In this document: positions 28,799 to 38,367 of the stretch, in pieces
How the letters are laid out: each line of letters begins with the position of its first letter
Numbering within the stretch: the stretch's first letter is position 1
From: RDXT01 sp033765305
GTDB taxonomy: Bacteria; Bacteroidota; Bacteroidia; J057
Assembly: GCA_033765305.1 (NCBI GenBank)
Contig: JANRID010000023.1
Location: forward strand, 1-64,000
DNA length: 64,000 bases
Direction of reading: 5' to 3'
The notes under the pieces: generated by a model
What the model was told of the DNA's origin: nothing
What the model saw: the letters and a program-made list of their open reading frames with translations, nothing else
Database searches by the model: none
Position numbers and translations under genes: made by a program

Positions 28799-31549
28799 GT
28801 GAATCCGATCAAGTATGTCTACACCTTTGGCGGCCAGGCCTCTGAAGGAAATGCAGGGATGAAAAACCTGCTCGGCGGCAAAGGCGCCAACCTGGCAGAG
28901 ATGAGTCTGCTGGGCATTCCGGTGCCTGCCGGCTTTACCATCACCACCGAAACCTGCGCGCATTACTACGCACACGGGCGCGAGGCGCTCATCAGCGCGC
29001 TGCGCACCCAGGTGGAGGCAGGCATCCGCCACATTGAATCTGTGATGGGCGGCAGCTTCGGCAATGCCGAAAATCCGCTGCTGGTCTCCGTCCGCTCCGG
29101 CGCCCGCGTCTCCATGCCCGGCATGATGGACACCGTCCTGAACCTGGGCCTGAACGACGAGGTAGTGGCCGGCATGGCTGCCCGCATGGACAACCCCCGC
29201 GCAGCCTGGGACTCCTACCGCCGCTTCGTGCAGATGTACGGCGATGTGGTGATGGATCTCAAGCCTGCCTCCAAGGAGGAAATCGACCCCTTCGAGGCGA
29301 TCCTGGAAGCCCTCAAAGCCGAGCGCGGCGTGACCCTGGACACCGAGCTGGATGTGGAGGATCTGCAGGATCTGACCCGCCGCTTCAAGCGGGCCATCCG
29401 CTCCGCTACCGGGAAGGAATTCCCCACCGATCCCTGGGTGCAGCTCTGGGGCGCCATCGAAGCTGTGTTCAACAGCTGGATGAATGACCGCGCCATCACC
29501 TACCGCCGCCTCAACCGCATCCCCGAAGCCTGGGGCACGGCCGTCAACGTGCAGGCGATGGTCTTCGGCAACCTCGGCAGCAGCTCCGCCACCGGCGTAG
29601 CCTTTACCCGCGACCCTGCCACCGGCGATCCGGAGTTTGTAGGCGAATACCTCATCAACGCCCAGGGCGAAGACGTGGTGGCCGGCATCCGCACCCCGCA
29701 GCAGATCACCCGCTCAGGCTCGCAGCGCTGGGCCCGCCTGGCCAATATCCCCGAAAGCGTCCGCAAGGAGAAGTTCCCCTCGCTCGAAGAAGTGATGCCG
29801 GAGCTGTATGCGGAGCTGCACGCGATCCAGCTGCGCCTGGAGCGCCACTACCATGATATGCAGGATATCGAATTCACCATCCAGGACGGGCGCCTCTGGA
29901 TGCTCCAGACCCGCAACGGCAAGCGTACGGGCCGCGCGATGGTGAAAATCGCCCTCGATATGTGGCGCGAAGGCCTCATCGACGACCGGACGGCGATCCT
30001 GCGCATCGACCCGAAGAAGCTGGACGAGCTGCTGCACCCGGTTTTCGACCCGAAGGCGCTTGCCGAATCCCGTCCGCTGGCCCAGGGCCTGCCCGCTTCG
30101 CCCGGTGCCGCCACCGGCCAGATCGTCTTCTTTGCCGATGACGCCGCCGAATGGGCCAAGGAAGGCAAACAGGTGATTCTGGTGCGGATCGAAACCTCGC
30201 CCGAAGACATCCAGGGCATGGACGCCGCCCAGGGCATCCTCACCACCCGCGGCGGGATGACCTCGCACGCAGCCGTGGTGGCCCGCGGCATGGGCAAGTG
30301 CTGCGTGTCCGGCGCCGGCTCGCTGCACGTGGACTACCACCAGCGCATGGTCTGCGAAGGCAATGTATGCCTCCGCGAAGGCGACTGGATCTCCCTCAAC
30401 GGCTCCGACGGCCAGATTTATCCCGGCCGCATTGCCACCCGCGACCCCGACCTGAGCGGCGACATGGGCGACCTGATGGCCCTGGCCGACCGCTTTGCCC
30501 GCATGCGCGTGCGCGCCAACGCCGATACGCCGCATGATGCCGCCGTAGCCCGCGGCTTCGGCGCCCAGGGCATCGGGCTCTGCCGCACCGAGCACATGTT
30601 CTTCGAAGGCGAACGCATCAAGCTCATCCGCGAGATGATCCTCGCCCCCAACCCGGCCGGCCGCCAGCGCGCCCTCGACCAGCTGCTGCCGATCCAGCGC
30701 AAGGACTTTGAAGGCATCTTCGACGTGATGGAAGGCCTGCCGATCACCATCCGCTTCCTCGACCCGCCGCTCCACGAGTTTCTGCCCAAGGAAGAATCCA
30801 TGCAGCAGCAGCTGGCCAAAGAGATGGGCATTCCCTTCGAGCAGGTGCAGCACAAGGTGGAGGAGCTTTCGGAAGTCAACCCCATGCTGGGGCTCCGCGG
30901 CTGCCGGGTCGGGAATATCTTCCCCGAAATCACCGAGATGCAGACCCGCGCCATCCTGGAAGCCGCGCTGAATCTCAAGCGATTCTACAACCGCGAGGTC
31001 ATTCCTGAGATCATGGTGCCCCTCATCAGCAGCGGCGCCGAATTCGAGCGGCAGGTGGAAATCATCCGCGAGACCGCCGACAAGGTATTCGCCGAACGCA
31101 AAGACCGGGTGGAATACAAAGTGGGGTCGATGATCGAAGTGCCGCGTGCGGCCATCGTGGCGGACCAGATCGCGCTGAGCGCCGATTTCTTCTCCTTCGG
31201 CACGAACGACCTCACGCAGCTGACCTTCGGCTTCAGCCGCGACGACGTGGCGGACTTCCTGCCCCAGTACCTGGAGCGCGGCCTGCTGAAGGTGGACCCC
31301 TTCCAGACCCTCGATCCCGACGGCGTAGGCGCCCTGGTGGAAATGGGCACGAAAAAAGGCCGCGAAGCGCATCCGGGCCTGAAAGTCGGCATCTGCGGCG
31401 AGCACGGCGGCGACCCCGATTCGATCGCCTTCTGCCACCGCGCCGGGCTCGACTACGTGAGCTGCTCGCCCTACCGCGTGCCGGTGGCCAAGCTCGTGGC
31501 GGCCCAGGTGGTGATCAAGGAGCAGGCTGCCGCAGCGGTTCCCGCCTGA
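28799..31549 (+). CDS. ppdK: Pyruvate, phosphate dikinase
   Basis: 916 residues, starting with GTG at 28799 (NPIKYVYTFGG follows; family N-termini begin here). Reversibly makes PEP from pyruvate, ATP and phosphate. N-terminal ATP-grasp region (GGKGANLAEMSLLGIPVPAGF, RSGARVSMPGMMDTVLNLG), central phospho-His domain with catalytic His490 in GGMTSHAAVVARGMGK, and C-terminal PEP/pyruvate barrel (GICGEHGGDP, GLDYVSCSPYRVPVAKL). All domains and length are normal. Cytoplasmic, glycolysis/gluconeogenesis. Confidence 0.97.
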   Translation: MNPIKYVYTFGGQASEGNAGMKNLLGGKGANLAEMSLLGIPVPAGFTITTETCAHYYAHGREALISALRTQVEAGIRHIESVMGGSFGNAENPLLVSVRSGARVSMPGMMDTVLNLGLNDEVVAGMAARMDNPRAAWDSYRRFVQMYGDVVMDLKPASKEEIDPFEAILEALKAERGVTLDTELDVEDLQDLTRRFKRAIRSATGKEFPTDPWVQLWGAIEAVFNSWMNDRAITYRRLNRIPEAWGTAVNVQAMVFGNLGSSSATGVAFTRDPATGDPEFVGEYLINAQGEDVVAGIRTPQQITRSGSQRWARLANIPESVRKEKFPSLEEVMPELYAELHAIQLRLERHYHDMQDIEFTIQDGRLWMLQTRNGKRTGRAMVKIALDMWREGLIDDRTAILRIDPKKLDELLHPVFDPKALAESRPLAQGLPASPGAATGQIVFFADDAAEWAKEGKQVILVRIETSPEDIQGMDAAQGILTTRGGMTSHAAVVARGMGKCCVSGAGSLHVDYHQRMVCEGNVCLREGDWISLNGSDGQIYPGRIATRDPDLSGDMGDLMALADRFARMRVRANADTPHDAAVARGFGAQGIGLCRTEHMFFEGERIKLIREMILAPNPAGRQRALDQLLPIQRKDFEGIFDVMEGLPITIRFLDPPLHEFLPKEESMQQQLAKEMGIPFEQVQHKVEELSEVNPMLGLRGCRVGNIFPEITEMQTRAILEAALNLKRFYNREVIPEIMVPLISSGAEFERQVEIIRETADKVFAERKDRVEYKVGSMIEVPRAAIVADQIALSADFFSFGTNDLTQLTFGFSRDDVADFLPQYLERGLLKVDPFQTLDPDGVGALVEMGTKKGREAHPGLKVGICGEHGGDPDSIAFCHRAGLDYVSCSPYRVPVAKLVAAQVVIKEQAAAAVPA

Positions 31550-31574
31550 GTGCAGCAGTTCCCGGACAGACAAC

Positions 31575-31602
31575 GCCCGGCGCAGCGGAAGCAGCGCCGG
31601 GC
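31575..31602 (+). terminator. GC-rich hairpin after ppdK
   Basis: Perfect 9-bp stem GCCCGGCGC (31575-31583) with GCGCCGGGC (31594-31602), loop of 10; 25 bp past the stop and next to a convergent tRNA, so it may serve both strands. No T-tract. Confidence 0.6.
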
Positions 31603-31610
31603 GTACAGGT

Positions 31611-31698
<88 letters not shown>

Positions 31699-31822
31699 GG
31701 TCATGCAAAGGTAACAGTTGGGGCCGGAATGGCAAATATGCCCCCGGCATCCTGCAGGCAGCAAACAGCATGCATACCGGGCCGGCCGGCATGCATGCTG
31801 CTGAACCGGACGCTGCGCGCGG

Positions 31823-32305
31823 TCAGTCCGACGGCAGGGACACCCGCGCGATCTTCTCAAGACCATCCACCAGAATGGTAAACTGGTCTTCCTCGATCAC
31901 CTGGCGCATCCGCGTCGAAAGCTCCCGCAGGAACTCGGAGTAGTCGTTGAGCAGCTTCTTGCCCTTGGTCGAGATCTGGACGAAGATCGAACGGCGGTCT
32001 TTTTTGGAGCTTTGCCGGCGCACCAGCTTCTGCTCTTCCATCCGGTCGATGATATTGGTCAGGTTGCTCAGCTTCACATTCACCTTTTCCCCAATATCTT
32101 TCATCTTCTTCTCGCCCTCGGAATCCAGCAGCTTGAGGATCTCAATCTCCACTGCGGTGACGCTGAACCGCTTCTGCACGATCTCCTGATGCTTCTGGAT
32201 CACGTCCGTGAGCTGGAACAGGCTCTGTTCCAGGCGCGCCAGCCGGTCGTGCATCTGGGCGTCTTGTTCCGGTTTCGGATCGGTATTCTCCTGAAAGGGT
32301 AACAT
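31823..32305 (-). CDS. MarR-family transcriptional regulator
   Basis: 160 residues. Winged-helix DNA-binding core with the MarR pattern: LTAVEIEILKLLDSEG-like start of the domain, KLSNLTNIIDRMEEQKLVRRQ recognition helix, and KKDRRSIFVQISTKGKKLL wing. Long helices at both ends for dimerisation. The N-terminus is an acidic Gln-rich tail. The ligand is unknown. An inverted repeat 34-47 bp upstream of the start may be its own operator. It follows dnaX on the same strand after 112 bp. Confidence 0.9.
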   Translation of the reverse strand: MLPFQENTDPKPEQDAQMHDRLARLEQSLFQLTDVIQKHQEIVQKRFSVTAVEIEILKLLDSEGEKKMKDIGEKVNVKLSNLTNIIDRMEEQKLVRRQSSKKDRRSIFVQISTKGKKLLNDYSEFLRELSTRMRQVIEEDQFTILVDGLEKIARVSLPSD

Positions 32306-32338
32306 AGCAAGTTAATCCGGGTTGAATTAGATTTGCTC

Positions 32339-32352
32339 CGGGAAGATTCCCG
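32339..32352. promoter_or_regulatory. Candidate MarR operator
   Basis: CGGGAA-GA-TTCCCG dyad in the AT-rich leader upstream of the MarR gene; position and symmetry suit autoregulation. Inference only. Confidence 0.35.
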
Positions 32353-32417
32353 AACAAAAAAAACAAATATTTACCAAAAACGCAACCTCTGAAAGTTATT
32401 TTATAGGAAATCTTTCG

Positions 32418-34147
32418 CTAATAGATAATACGTGTTTTAAATATTTCCTGCAGTTTCCGCAGGGCAGGGTTGCGCTGGCTCATTTCGGCCAGTTTGGCTT
32501 CATTGGTATAGGGCACCGCCTCCCGCCGCGACTCGTCCGGGGGGCGTATGCTCAGCTCCAGGTAGAGGTCGGGCGCGCCGAGCTGCTGGCGCAGGTAGGG
32601 CAGCAGGTCCTTGTCCTGATCGACTTTCTGGAGGTAGATCTCGTTGTCCACGGCCAGACGCCAGCGGTTGTGGTGCAGCCCGCTGCTTCCGTGCTCCAGG
32701 GCGGAGGCGAGGGTCATGTTGTGGCGCAGCTTCTGCTGGGCAGCATAGGCATCCAGGGCGTTTTTCAGGGCCTGAGGGTCGATCTGCACGGCCGGGTTGA
32801 CGGTGTACACGCGGACCTCTTCGGGCGGGGGCGCTGCGGCGCCGGCCTGCTCGCGGGCCCGCCGGAGCTGCGCCTGAATGTCATCCAGCGAATTGCCGAC
32901 CGGCATCATCGGCTGGCGCTGAGGCAGTCTGGGCGGCTCGGCAGCGGGCGGCACCGGCGGCGGGGCGGCGGGCGCCTCAGCCTGCGGCTCCTGTGCGGGA
33001 GCCTCAGGCGCGGGGCTCAGTTTTTTTTTTCGTCCCCGGCAGCGATCCGCACCGCCTGGCGCAGATGGGCCAGCTTGACGAGGGTCAGCTCCACCAGCAG
33101 GCGCGGGTGGCCTGAAAAGCGGATTTTCTGGTCGGCTTCGCTGCAGAGGTGAAAGGCATTGAGCAGCAGCGAGGCGTCCGTGCGGGCGCTTTGCTCCTGG
33201 TACTGCGCCTTGACGTTCTCGCTGGTTTCCAGCAGCTTGAGGGTTTCGGGCGTCTGGGCGACGAGCAGGTTGCGGAAGTGCTCGTTCAGGCCGCTGAGGA
33301 AATCCTTGGCCTCGAAGCCCCGTTCCACCACTTCGTCCAGCAGCAGCAGCAGGGCCTGATGATCCTCCCGGTCCATGTGCCGCACCGCCTCGAAGTAGTA
33401 GTCGTAGTCGAGGATGTTGAGATTTTCGAGGACCTTGGCGAAGGTGAGCTTGCCGGCCGAGTAGCTCACGAGCTGATCGAAGAGGCTCAGGGCATCGCGC
33501 AGGGCGCCGTCGGCTTTGAGCGCAATCTGCTGCAGGGCAGCATATTCGCATTCAATCCCTTCCTGCGCGGCGATCTCGGCGAGGTGCTGCGCGATGTCGT
33601 CCACCTTGATCCGCCGGAAGTCGAACTTCTGGCAGCGGGAGAGGATGGTGGGGAGGATCTTGTGCTTTTCGGTGGTGGCGAGGATGAAGAGCACATGCGG
33701 CGGGGGCTCTTCGAGGGTTTTGAGGAAGGCGTTGAAAGCGGCCTGGGAGAGCATATGGACCTCATCGATGATGTACACGCTGCGCTTGCCGCCGCCGGGC
33801 ACGTAGCGCGTCTGTTCGATGAGGGTGCGGATGTCGTCCACGCTGTTGTTGGAGGCGGCATCGAGCTCGTGGATATTGAGGCTGCGGCCTTCATTATAGA
33901 GGCGGCAGGATTCGCAGGTATTGCAGGGCTCGCCGTCGGGCTGGAGATTGTCGCAGTTGATGGCCTTGGCCAGGATGCGGGCGCAGGTAGTCTTGCCTAC
34001 CCCCCTCGGTCCGGAGAAGAGATAGGCATGCGCCAGCTGCCGGAGCAGGATGGCGCCTTTCAGCGTGTCGGTAATGTGACGCTGGCCCACCACCGAGGCG
34101 AAGGTGGCAGGGCGGTACTTGCGGGCCGATACGATGAAGTTTCCCAT
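32418..34147 (-). CDS. dnaX: DNA polymerase III gamma/tau subunit, with A10 frameshift site
   Basis: Clamp-loader ATPase. The zero frame (34147 down to 33017) encodes 376 residues: Walker A GPRGVGKTT at 46-54, zinc module Cys65/75/78/81, Walker B and DEVH (IIDEVHMLSQ), sensor 1 LATTEKH, and SRC with Arg finger. It ends just after a run of ten A (minus strand; T10 at 33021-33030) as GDEKKN-stop. One net -1 shift, or one extra A in the transcript, joins the frame to 33029-32418, giving a Pro/Ala linker and a tau-like C-terminal domain (NSLDDIQAQLRRAREQ, then a conserved RWRLAVDNEIYLQKVDQDKDLLPYL). Total about 575 residues. The split therefore looks like gamma/tau production rather than decay; a sequencing error in the homopolymer cannot be excluded. 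Confidence 0.88.
33017..33030 (-). promoter_or_regulatory. A10 slippery site and gamma stop codon in dnaX
   Basis: Ten consecutive A on the coding strand followed by C-TGA. A possible 6-bp GCGCCT/AGGCGC stem spans 32972-33011 just downstream. Thermus dnaX uses an A9 slippage site and E. coli uses A-AAA-AAG, so the element has precedents. Confidence 0.7.
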
Positions 34148-34207
34148 GGGGCAAAACTAACACGGGAATCCAAGGCGTGCAAAAAGCCGGGAAGATTCCG
34201 GCGCAGC

Positions 34208-34879
34208 TCAGTGGGTGATGGCGTAGAGCAGGATGTTGGCACCCATCTGAAGGGCGGCCTGGCGGACGGATTCGGGGTCGTTGTGGACCTGGGGGTCTTC
34301 CCAGCCGTCGCCGAGGTCGCATTCGTAGGTGTAGAACACCACCACGCGCCCTTCCCAGATCAGGGCCAGGCCTTCGGGCGCCTTGTTGTCATGCTCGTGG
34401 ATCTTGGGCAGCCCTTTCGGAAACGGGTAGTGCTGGCGGTAGAGTTCGTGCTCGAAGGGCAGGGCGGTCAGCTCCAGTTCGGGGAAGACCTTTTTGAGCT
34501 CTTTGCGGATGTATTTGTCCAGGCCGTAGTTGTCGTCGATATGCAGAAAACCGCCGGAAGTGAGGTACTTGCGCAGATTCCGGGCCTCGGCTTCGCTGAA
34601 GGTGACGTTGCCGTGCCCGGTCATATAGGTGTAGGGGTATTGGAAAATCTGCGCGCTGCCAGGCTCCACGGCGTCCTCCTGCGGAGCGATGCGCACGGTG
34701 CTGTTGCGGTTGACAAATTCGATGAGATTGGGCAGTGCGCTGGGGTTGGCGTACCAGTCGCCGCCGCCGCCGTATTTCAGTTTGGCAATTTTGAAGTGAT
34801 GGCGCTGCTGGGGCGCCTGGGCATACGCTATGGTTAGCAAATATGCACAAAAAATTAGGAAGATCCGGAAGTACTGCAT
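34208..34879 (-). CDS. DUF4159 family protein
   Basis: 223 residues from the ATG at 34879 (MQYFRIFLIFCAYLLTIAYAQA, signal peptide). The conserved core is HHFKIAKLKYGGGGDWYANPSAL in two parts, TYMTGHGNVTFSEAEARNLRKYL, GGFLHIDDNYGLDKYIR and ALIWEGRVVVFYTYECDLGDGWED. This is the family usually encoded near AAA/MoxR and vWA genes; exact role unknown. 60 bp upstream of dnaX on the same strand, possibly in one transcript. Confidence 0.88.
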   Translation of the reverse strand: MQYFRIFLIFCAYLLTIAYAQAPQQRHHFKIAKLKYGGGGDWYANPSALPNLIEFVNRNSTVRIAPQEDAVEPGSAQIFQYPYTYMTGHGNVTFSEAEARNLRKYLTSGGFLHIDDNYGLDKYIRKELKKVFPELELTALPFEHELYRQHYPFPKGLPKIHEHDNKAPEGLALIWEGRVVVFYTYECDLGDGWEDPQVHNDPESVRQAALQMGANILLYAITH

Positions 34880-35001
34880 AAATTGCTCAAGGATTAGCGT
34901 ATCAGTATACGGGAAATTCTGCATAAAGTAGGCATTTCTCCGGCTGCCGACGCGGTTTTCCTGGTTCCGGATCTGTTCCTCCCCAGCCCTGTACCCGCAT
35001 T

Positions 35002-35682
35002 ATGTCCAGCACCATGCAAGGCCTGCACCCCGATACCCTGCCCTTCCTCATCGAGCTGAAGTTCAACAACCACCGCGAGTGGTTTGAGTCCAACCGCTCC
35101 CGCTACGAGGCCATCCGCGCCCAGCTCATCCGCGTGGTGGATGAGATCATCGAACGGGTGGCGGAGTTCGACCCGGCCATCCGCGGCCAGGAAGGCAAGC
35201 ACAGCCTCTTCCGCATCAACCGCGATGTGCGTTTTTCCAAGGACAAAGCGCCGTACAAGACCAACTTCGGCGCAGCCTTCGGCCGCGGCGGGCGCAATTC
35301 GCACTTTGCCTCGTATTATATGCATCTCGACCCGGACGAGTTCTTCGTGGGCGGCGGGGTGTACCTGCCCGAAGCGGACCGCCTGAAGCAGATCCGCCGC
35401 CACATCGACCTGCACGGCCACGAGCTGCTGGCCATCCTGAACGATCCCGTCTTTGCCGAAACCTATGGCTCGCTCCAGGGCGAGCAGCTCCGCACAGCCC
35501 CCCGCGAATACTCCAAGGACCACCCCTACGCCGGGCTGCTGCGCTACAAAAGCCTCTACGTCGGCCGCAACCTGACGGAGGAGGAGGTGCTTTCGGACAC
35601 CCTGCCGGACATCGTGGCAGGCTACCTCCGCCCGATGCGCGGCCTGAACCAGTTCCTCGATACGGCCCTGGGAGCGGAATAA
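35002..35682 (+). CDS. DUF2461 / TIGR02453 family protein
   Basis: 226 residues. Family pattern clear: LPFLIELKFNNHREWFESNR start, RINRDVRFSKDKAPYKTNFGA, then YYMHLDPDEFFVGGGVYLPE, and HPYAGLLRYKSLYV near the end. Cytoplasmic, no known biochemical function. Stands between divergent and convergent neighbours; its stop lies 3 bp from the end of the nucleotidyltransferase gene. Confidence 0.9.
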   Translation: MSSTMQGLHPDTLPFLIELKFNNHREWFESNRSRYEAIRAQLIRVVDEIIERVAEFDPAIRGQEGKHSLFRINRDVRFSKDKAPYKTNFGAAFGRGGRNSHFASYYMHLDPDEFFVGGGVYLPEADRLKQIRRHIDLHGHELLAILNDPVFAETYGSLQGEQLRTAPREYSKDHPYAGLLRYKSLYVGRNLTEEEVLSDTLPDIVAGYLRPMRGLNQFLDTALGAE

Positions 35683-35684
35683 GC

Positions 35685-36401
35685 TCAGCGCGCTGCCGCC
35701 TGCAGCGCCGCCACCGACCGCATCCGCGCCAGCACCCGGTCCACCGCCTCCATATCCGCATCCTGGTCCAGGGCCATGAAAACCGCCTCATCCAGATCGG
35801 GCTGGCGGAGCAGGGACGCCAGCTCCTCGCGCAGGAAGCTGCGGACCTCGAAAAAGGCGCCGGCCAGCTCGTCGCCCAGTTCGGGCCGGTAGGCAAACAG
35901 GTACACCAGATCCTCGAAGTCCTCGTTGAGCCGCAGGCTGCCGGGGCCGCGCTGCCGCAGCCCTTCCAGCTTGTCGGCAATGAGATACGGCGAAGACAGA
36001 ATGCGGATGCGGAAGCGCCCGTCCAGCTGAAAGGACCGGGCGTGAAATACGCCCTCCTCAAACCAGCGGCGCTGGCCGGGCATCAGCTCCGGGTTGGAAG
36101 GCAGCAGATCCAGCCGCACGTCCTGGAAACGCCACGGTGTATCCAGCAGGGGGGCGCTGCGCTCCCGCGTGAAGCCGCGGCGCAGCAGCTCCTGCTCCCA
36201 CTGAAGCAGATCCATGCGGGTTTTGGCGGCCAGCACGCAGCGCACGGCATCGCCGGGCCGGGGCTCCGGCGCCGCCGGCACCGTCGCATACAGGTCCAGG
36301 GTGAGCCCGCCGGTGAACACCGTCCGGCTGAGCAGGTCGCCGAAGCCCTCAGCTGCCTGTTCGAGCAAGTTCCGGCGTTTCGGCGGCATATGGAGCGGCA
36401 T
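35685..36401 (-). CDS. AbiEii-like nucleotidyltransferase (toxin-like), second gene of a pair
   Basis: 238 residues. An NTase-like start (TVFTGGLTLDLYATVP) and a C-terminal substrate domain (ILSSPYLIADKLEGLRQRGPG...NEDFEDLVYLFAYRP) fit the AbiEii/AbiGii toxin-like nucleotidyltransferases. The catalytic acidic pattern is GGLTLDL rather than a plain GSxxxxxDxD, so activity is uncertain. Starts 53 bases inside the upstream regulator, so translation is coupled. I infer a type IV toxin-antitoxin-like or anti-phage pair; no phage genes are nearby. Confidence 0.6.
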   Translation of the reverse strand: MPLHMPPKRRNLLEQAAEGFGDLLSRTVFTGGLTLDLYATVPAAPEPRPGDAVRCVLAAKTRMDLLQWEQELLRRGFTRERSAPLLDTPWRFQDVRLDLLPSNPELMPGQRRWFEEGVFHARSFQLDGRFRIRILSSPYLIADKLEGLRQRGPGSLRLNEDFEDLVYLFAYRPELGDELAGAFFEVRSFLREELASLLRQPDLDEAVFMALDQDADMEAVDRVLARMRSVAALQAAAR

Positions 36402-36912
36402 TGAAAGCTTCCTGAATCAGCTCGATGGCCAGTTTCTGCTCGCGCGCCTTGCCCACGCGCAGGGCGTCGAGCAGGGCCAGGGCAGCATGCCATTCGGGGT
36501 CGGCCTGGGCTGCGGCGACAGCCGTAGGATACAGCGGCTCGATCGCCTGCCCCCGCAGGGAGCCGCCGGCGTGCGGCCATACGTACACCTCCTGCTCGGC
36601 CACGATGCGCCCTGCCAGCGGCGGCGCGGAATGGGCCGTCGGGACTCCCCGCAGCACCGCGCCGGGCTGCACCGGAAAGACGTACTTGAGCCCGTGCGTC
36701 AGAAACTCCAGCAGCGAACTGCGGAACACCCGCCGCCGGGAAGGGTCCACCAGGCGGGCCGCCTGGCATCGGTTGAGGGCTTCGGACACCTCGGACTGGC
36801 TGATTTTCAATGCCTGGGACAAATCTGCGTACCGCCAGGGACGATCTCCCCACAAGGCGATTCTCATCAGTACCGCCACATCCTGCGGACGCATGCCATT
36901 GTGTTTTCGCAT
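36349..36912 (-). CDS. HTH regulator/antitoxin-like protein, first gene of the pair
   Basis: 187 residues. N-terminal winged helix (MRPQDVAVLMRIALWGDRPWRYADLSQALKISQSEVSEALNRC over two helices) followed by a conserved stretch ARLVDPSRR, LEFLTHGLKYVFPVQPG, RGVPTAHSAPPL, and ALLDALRVGKAREQKLA. This family recurs next to nucleotidyltransferase genes and probably both represses the operon and neutralises its partner; from memory, not checkable here. Overlaps the downstream gene by 53 bases. Confidence 0.72.
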   Translation of the reverse strand: MRKHNGMRPQDVAVLMRIALWGDRPWRYADLSQALKISQSEVSEALNRCQAARLVDPSRRRVFRSSLLEFLTHGLKYVFPVQPGAVLRGVPTAHSAPPLAGRIVAEQEVYVWPHAGGSLRGQAIEPLYPTAVAAAQADPEWHAALALLDALRVGKAREQKLAIELIQEAFNAAPYAAETPELARTGS

Positions 36913-36987
36913 GACAACAGTGTAATCTAATCGCGATTTGCGATGAAGATAACAAGAATCGTGCGGATTTCCTGCGTATGCTAAGAT

Positions 36988-37689
36988 TCAGGGCTGATTT
37001 GTCTGAATATCCGCGCCGCTGCGGGAAGATTCATACCAAACGGCTATTTCATCCAGCCCTTTGCGGCGCAGGTTCGGGACAGCGGCATCCGGAGCGGGAT
37101 ACCCGACCGGAATGAGCAGGAAGGGCCGCTCCTGGTCCGGGCGGCCCAGCACTTCGGAGAGGAAGTTCATAGGGCTGGGGGTATGGGTGAGGGCTGCCAG
37201 CCCGGCGTGGTGAATGGCTGCCAGCAGCAGGCCGCAGGCCAGGCCCACGGATTCCTGGACGTAATAATTCTGGCGTTTTTGCCCGGCTTCGAGCTCATAG
37301 ATCCGGCGGAATACGACAATCAGCCAGGGCGCGGTCTCCAGAAAGGGCTTGTGCCAGTCGGTGCCGAAGGGCTGGAGGTCCTGGAGCCAGGCATCGGACA
37401 TGCGTCCGTGGTAGTTGCGGTACTCTTCTTCCTCCGCGGCTTCGCGGATGCGCCGCTTGAGGTCCGGATCGCTGACGGCGCAGAAAGTCCAGGGCTGCTT
37501 GTGGGCGCCGGAGGGCGCCGTGCCCGCCGCCAGAATCAGGGACTCGATGACCTCGCGGGGGACGGGGGCATCGGAGAAGCTGCGCAGGCTGCGGCGCTGG
37601 CCGAGCCACTGATAAAAGGCGCGGCTGCGCACGGCCATCTCGGCCGGCAGGTAGGTGTCGCGGGTGTAGGGGATGAAGGAGGATTCCAT
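36988..37689 (-). CDS. Nitroreductase-family FMN oxidoreductase (iodotyrosine-deiodinase-like)
   Basis: 233 residues from the ATG at 37689 (MESSFIPYTRD). RRSLRSFSDAPVPREVIE starts the FMN-binding fold; AGTAPSGAHKQPWTFCAV binds FMN; QESVGLACGLLLAAIHHAGLAALTHTPSP and PFLLIPVGYPAPDA follow. Pattern closest to the iodotyrosine deiodinase/BluB side of the superfamily. Substrate unknown; likely NAD(P)H-dependent reduction in the cytoplasm. Confidence 0.88.
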   Translation of the reverse strand: MESSFIPYTRDTYLPAEMAVRSRAFYQWLGQRRSLRSFSDAPVPREVIESLILAAGTAPSGAHKQPWTFCAVSDPDLKRRIREAAEEEEYRNYHGRMSDAWLQDLQPFGTDWHKPFLETAPWLIVVFRRIYELEAGQKRQNYYVQESVGLACGLLLAAIHHAGLAALTHTPSPMNFLSEVLGRPDQERPFLLIPVGYPAPDAAVPNLRRKGLDEIAVWYESSRSGADIQTNQP

Positions 37690-37761
37690 GCGGGTACGGT
37701 TACGCCGCCCGGGCAGGGGCGGAGATTTTGCAAGTTGGGTTTTCCGGGCCAAATTTGGGGC

Positions 37762-38367
37762 ATGCGGCCTTTACTCAAAATCGGCCCCCTGACACAGCTG
37801 CAGGATGCGCGTTCTGCGGCAGCGGTGGGCTTCGACCTCATATCCTTCAGCCTGGCGCGGGGCGACGCGCGCAAGCTGCCCGTTTCGCTGGCGTGGAACA
37901 TGGCCCAGTGGCTCTCCGGGCCTGAAATCGTGCTGGAGCTCAACGCCGGCAGCCTGGCGGAATGGGCCGAGGCGCAGCAGCAGATTCCGGGCTGCCGGGC
38001 GCTGATGCCGCTGGCAGAGGCGGAGCAGGCCCTGGCTGCGGGCCTTCCGGGGCTGATCCTGCAGGCCGCCGGACCGGTGTCCGCAGCGGACATGGCCCGG
38101 TGGCAGCAGGCCGGCGCATGGGTGGAGATGCCGGCGGCAGATGCGGCGGCAGCCGCCGCCTACGAGTCTGTCCGGGACGGCCTGATCCTGCACTGGGCTT
38201 CGCTGGACGAAGCGGCCCGGTTTGTGGCGTCCTCGCCCTGGCAGCCTGCCGCGCATGCCTTCAGCCATGCCGCCGAGGAGTCGCCCGGCCAGCTCGACTA
38301 CGCCCGCCTGGACAGCTGGCTGGAAGAATTCTTCGGCCGCTTTCCTCAATCCGCCCCCGATGCCTGA
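37762..38367 (+). CDS. TrpF-like (phosphoribosylanthranilate isomerase-like) barrel protein
   Basis: 201 residues from the ATG at 37762; the longer upstream frame only mirrors the opposite-strand nitroreductase. LLKIGPLTQLQDARSAAAVGFDLISFSLARGD resembles the TrpF start (KICGLT...A..AGADALGF) but Cys is replaced (KIGPL) and Asp positions are not clear. Probably a barrel that lost or changed activity. It overlaps the cyclase gene by 8 bases, so the two are coupled and may act together. Confidence 0.5.
   Translation: MRPLLKIGPLTQLQDARSAAAVGFDLISFSLARGDARKLPVSLAWNMAQWLSGPEIVLELNAGSLAEWAEAQQQIPGCRALMPLAEAEQALAAGLPGLILQAAGPVSAADMARWQQAGAWVEMPAADAAAAAAYESVRDGLILHWASLDEAARFVASSPWQPAAHAFSHAAEESPGQLDYARLDSWLEEFFGRFPQSAPDA

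Noticed and set aside
32418..33551. dnaX as a broken gene
   Set aside because: Both frames are intact and conserved, and the junction is an A10 run, so programmed frameshift is likelier than decay.
31823..34879. Phage or integron around the tRNA
   Set aside because: No integrase and no repeat of the tRNA end; neighbours are housekeeping genes.
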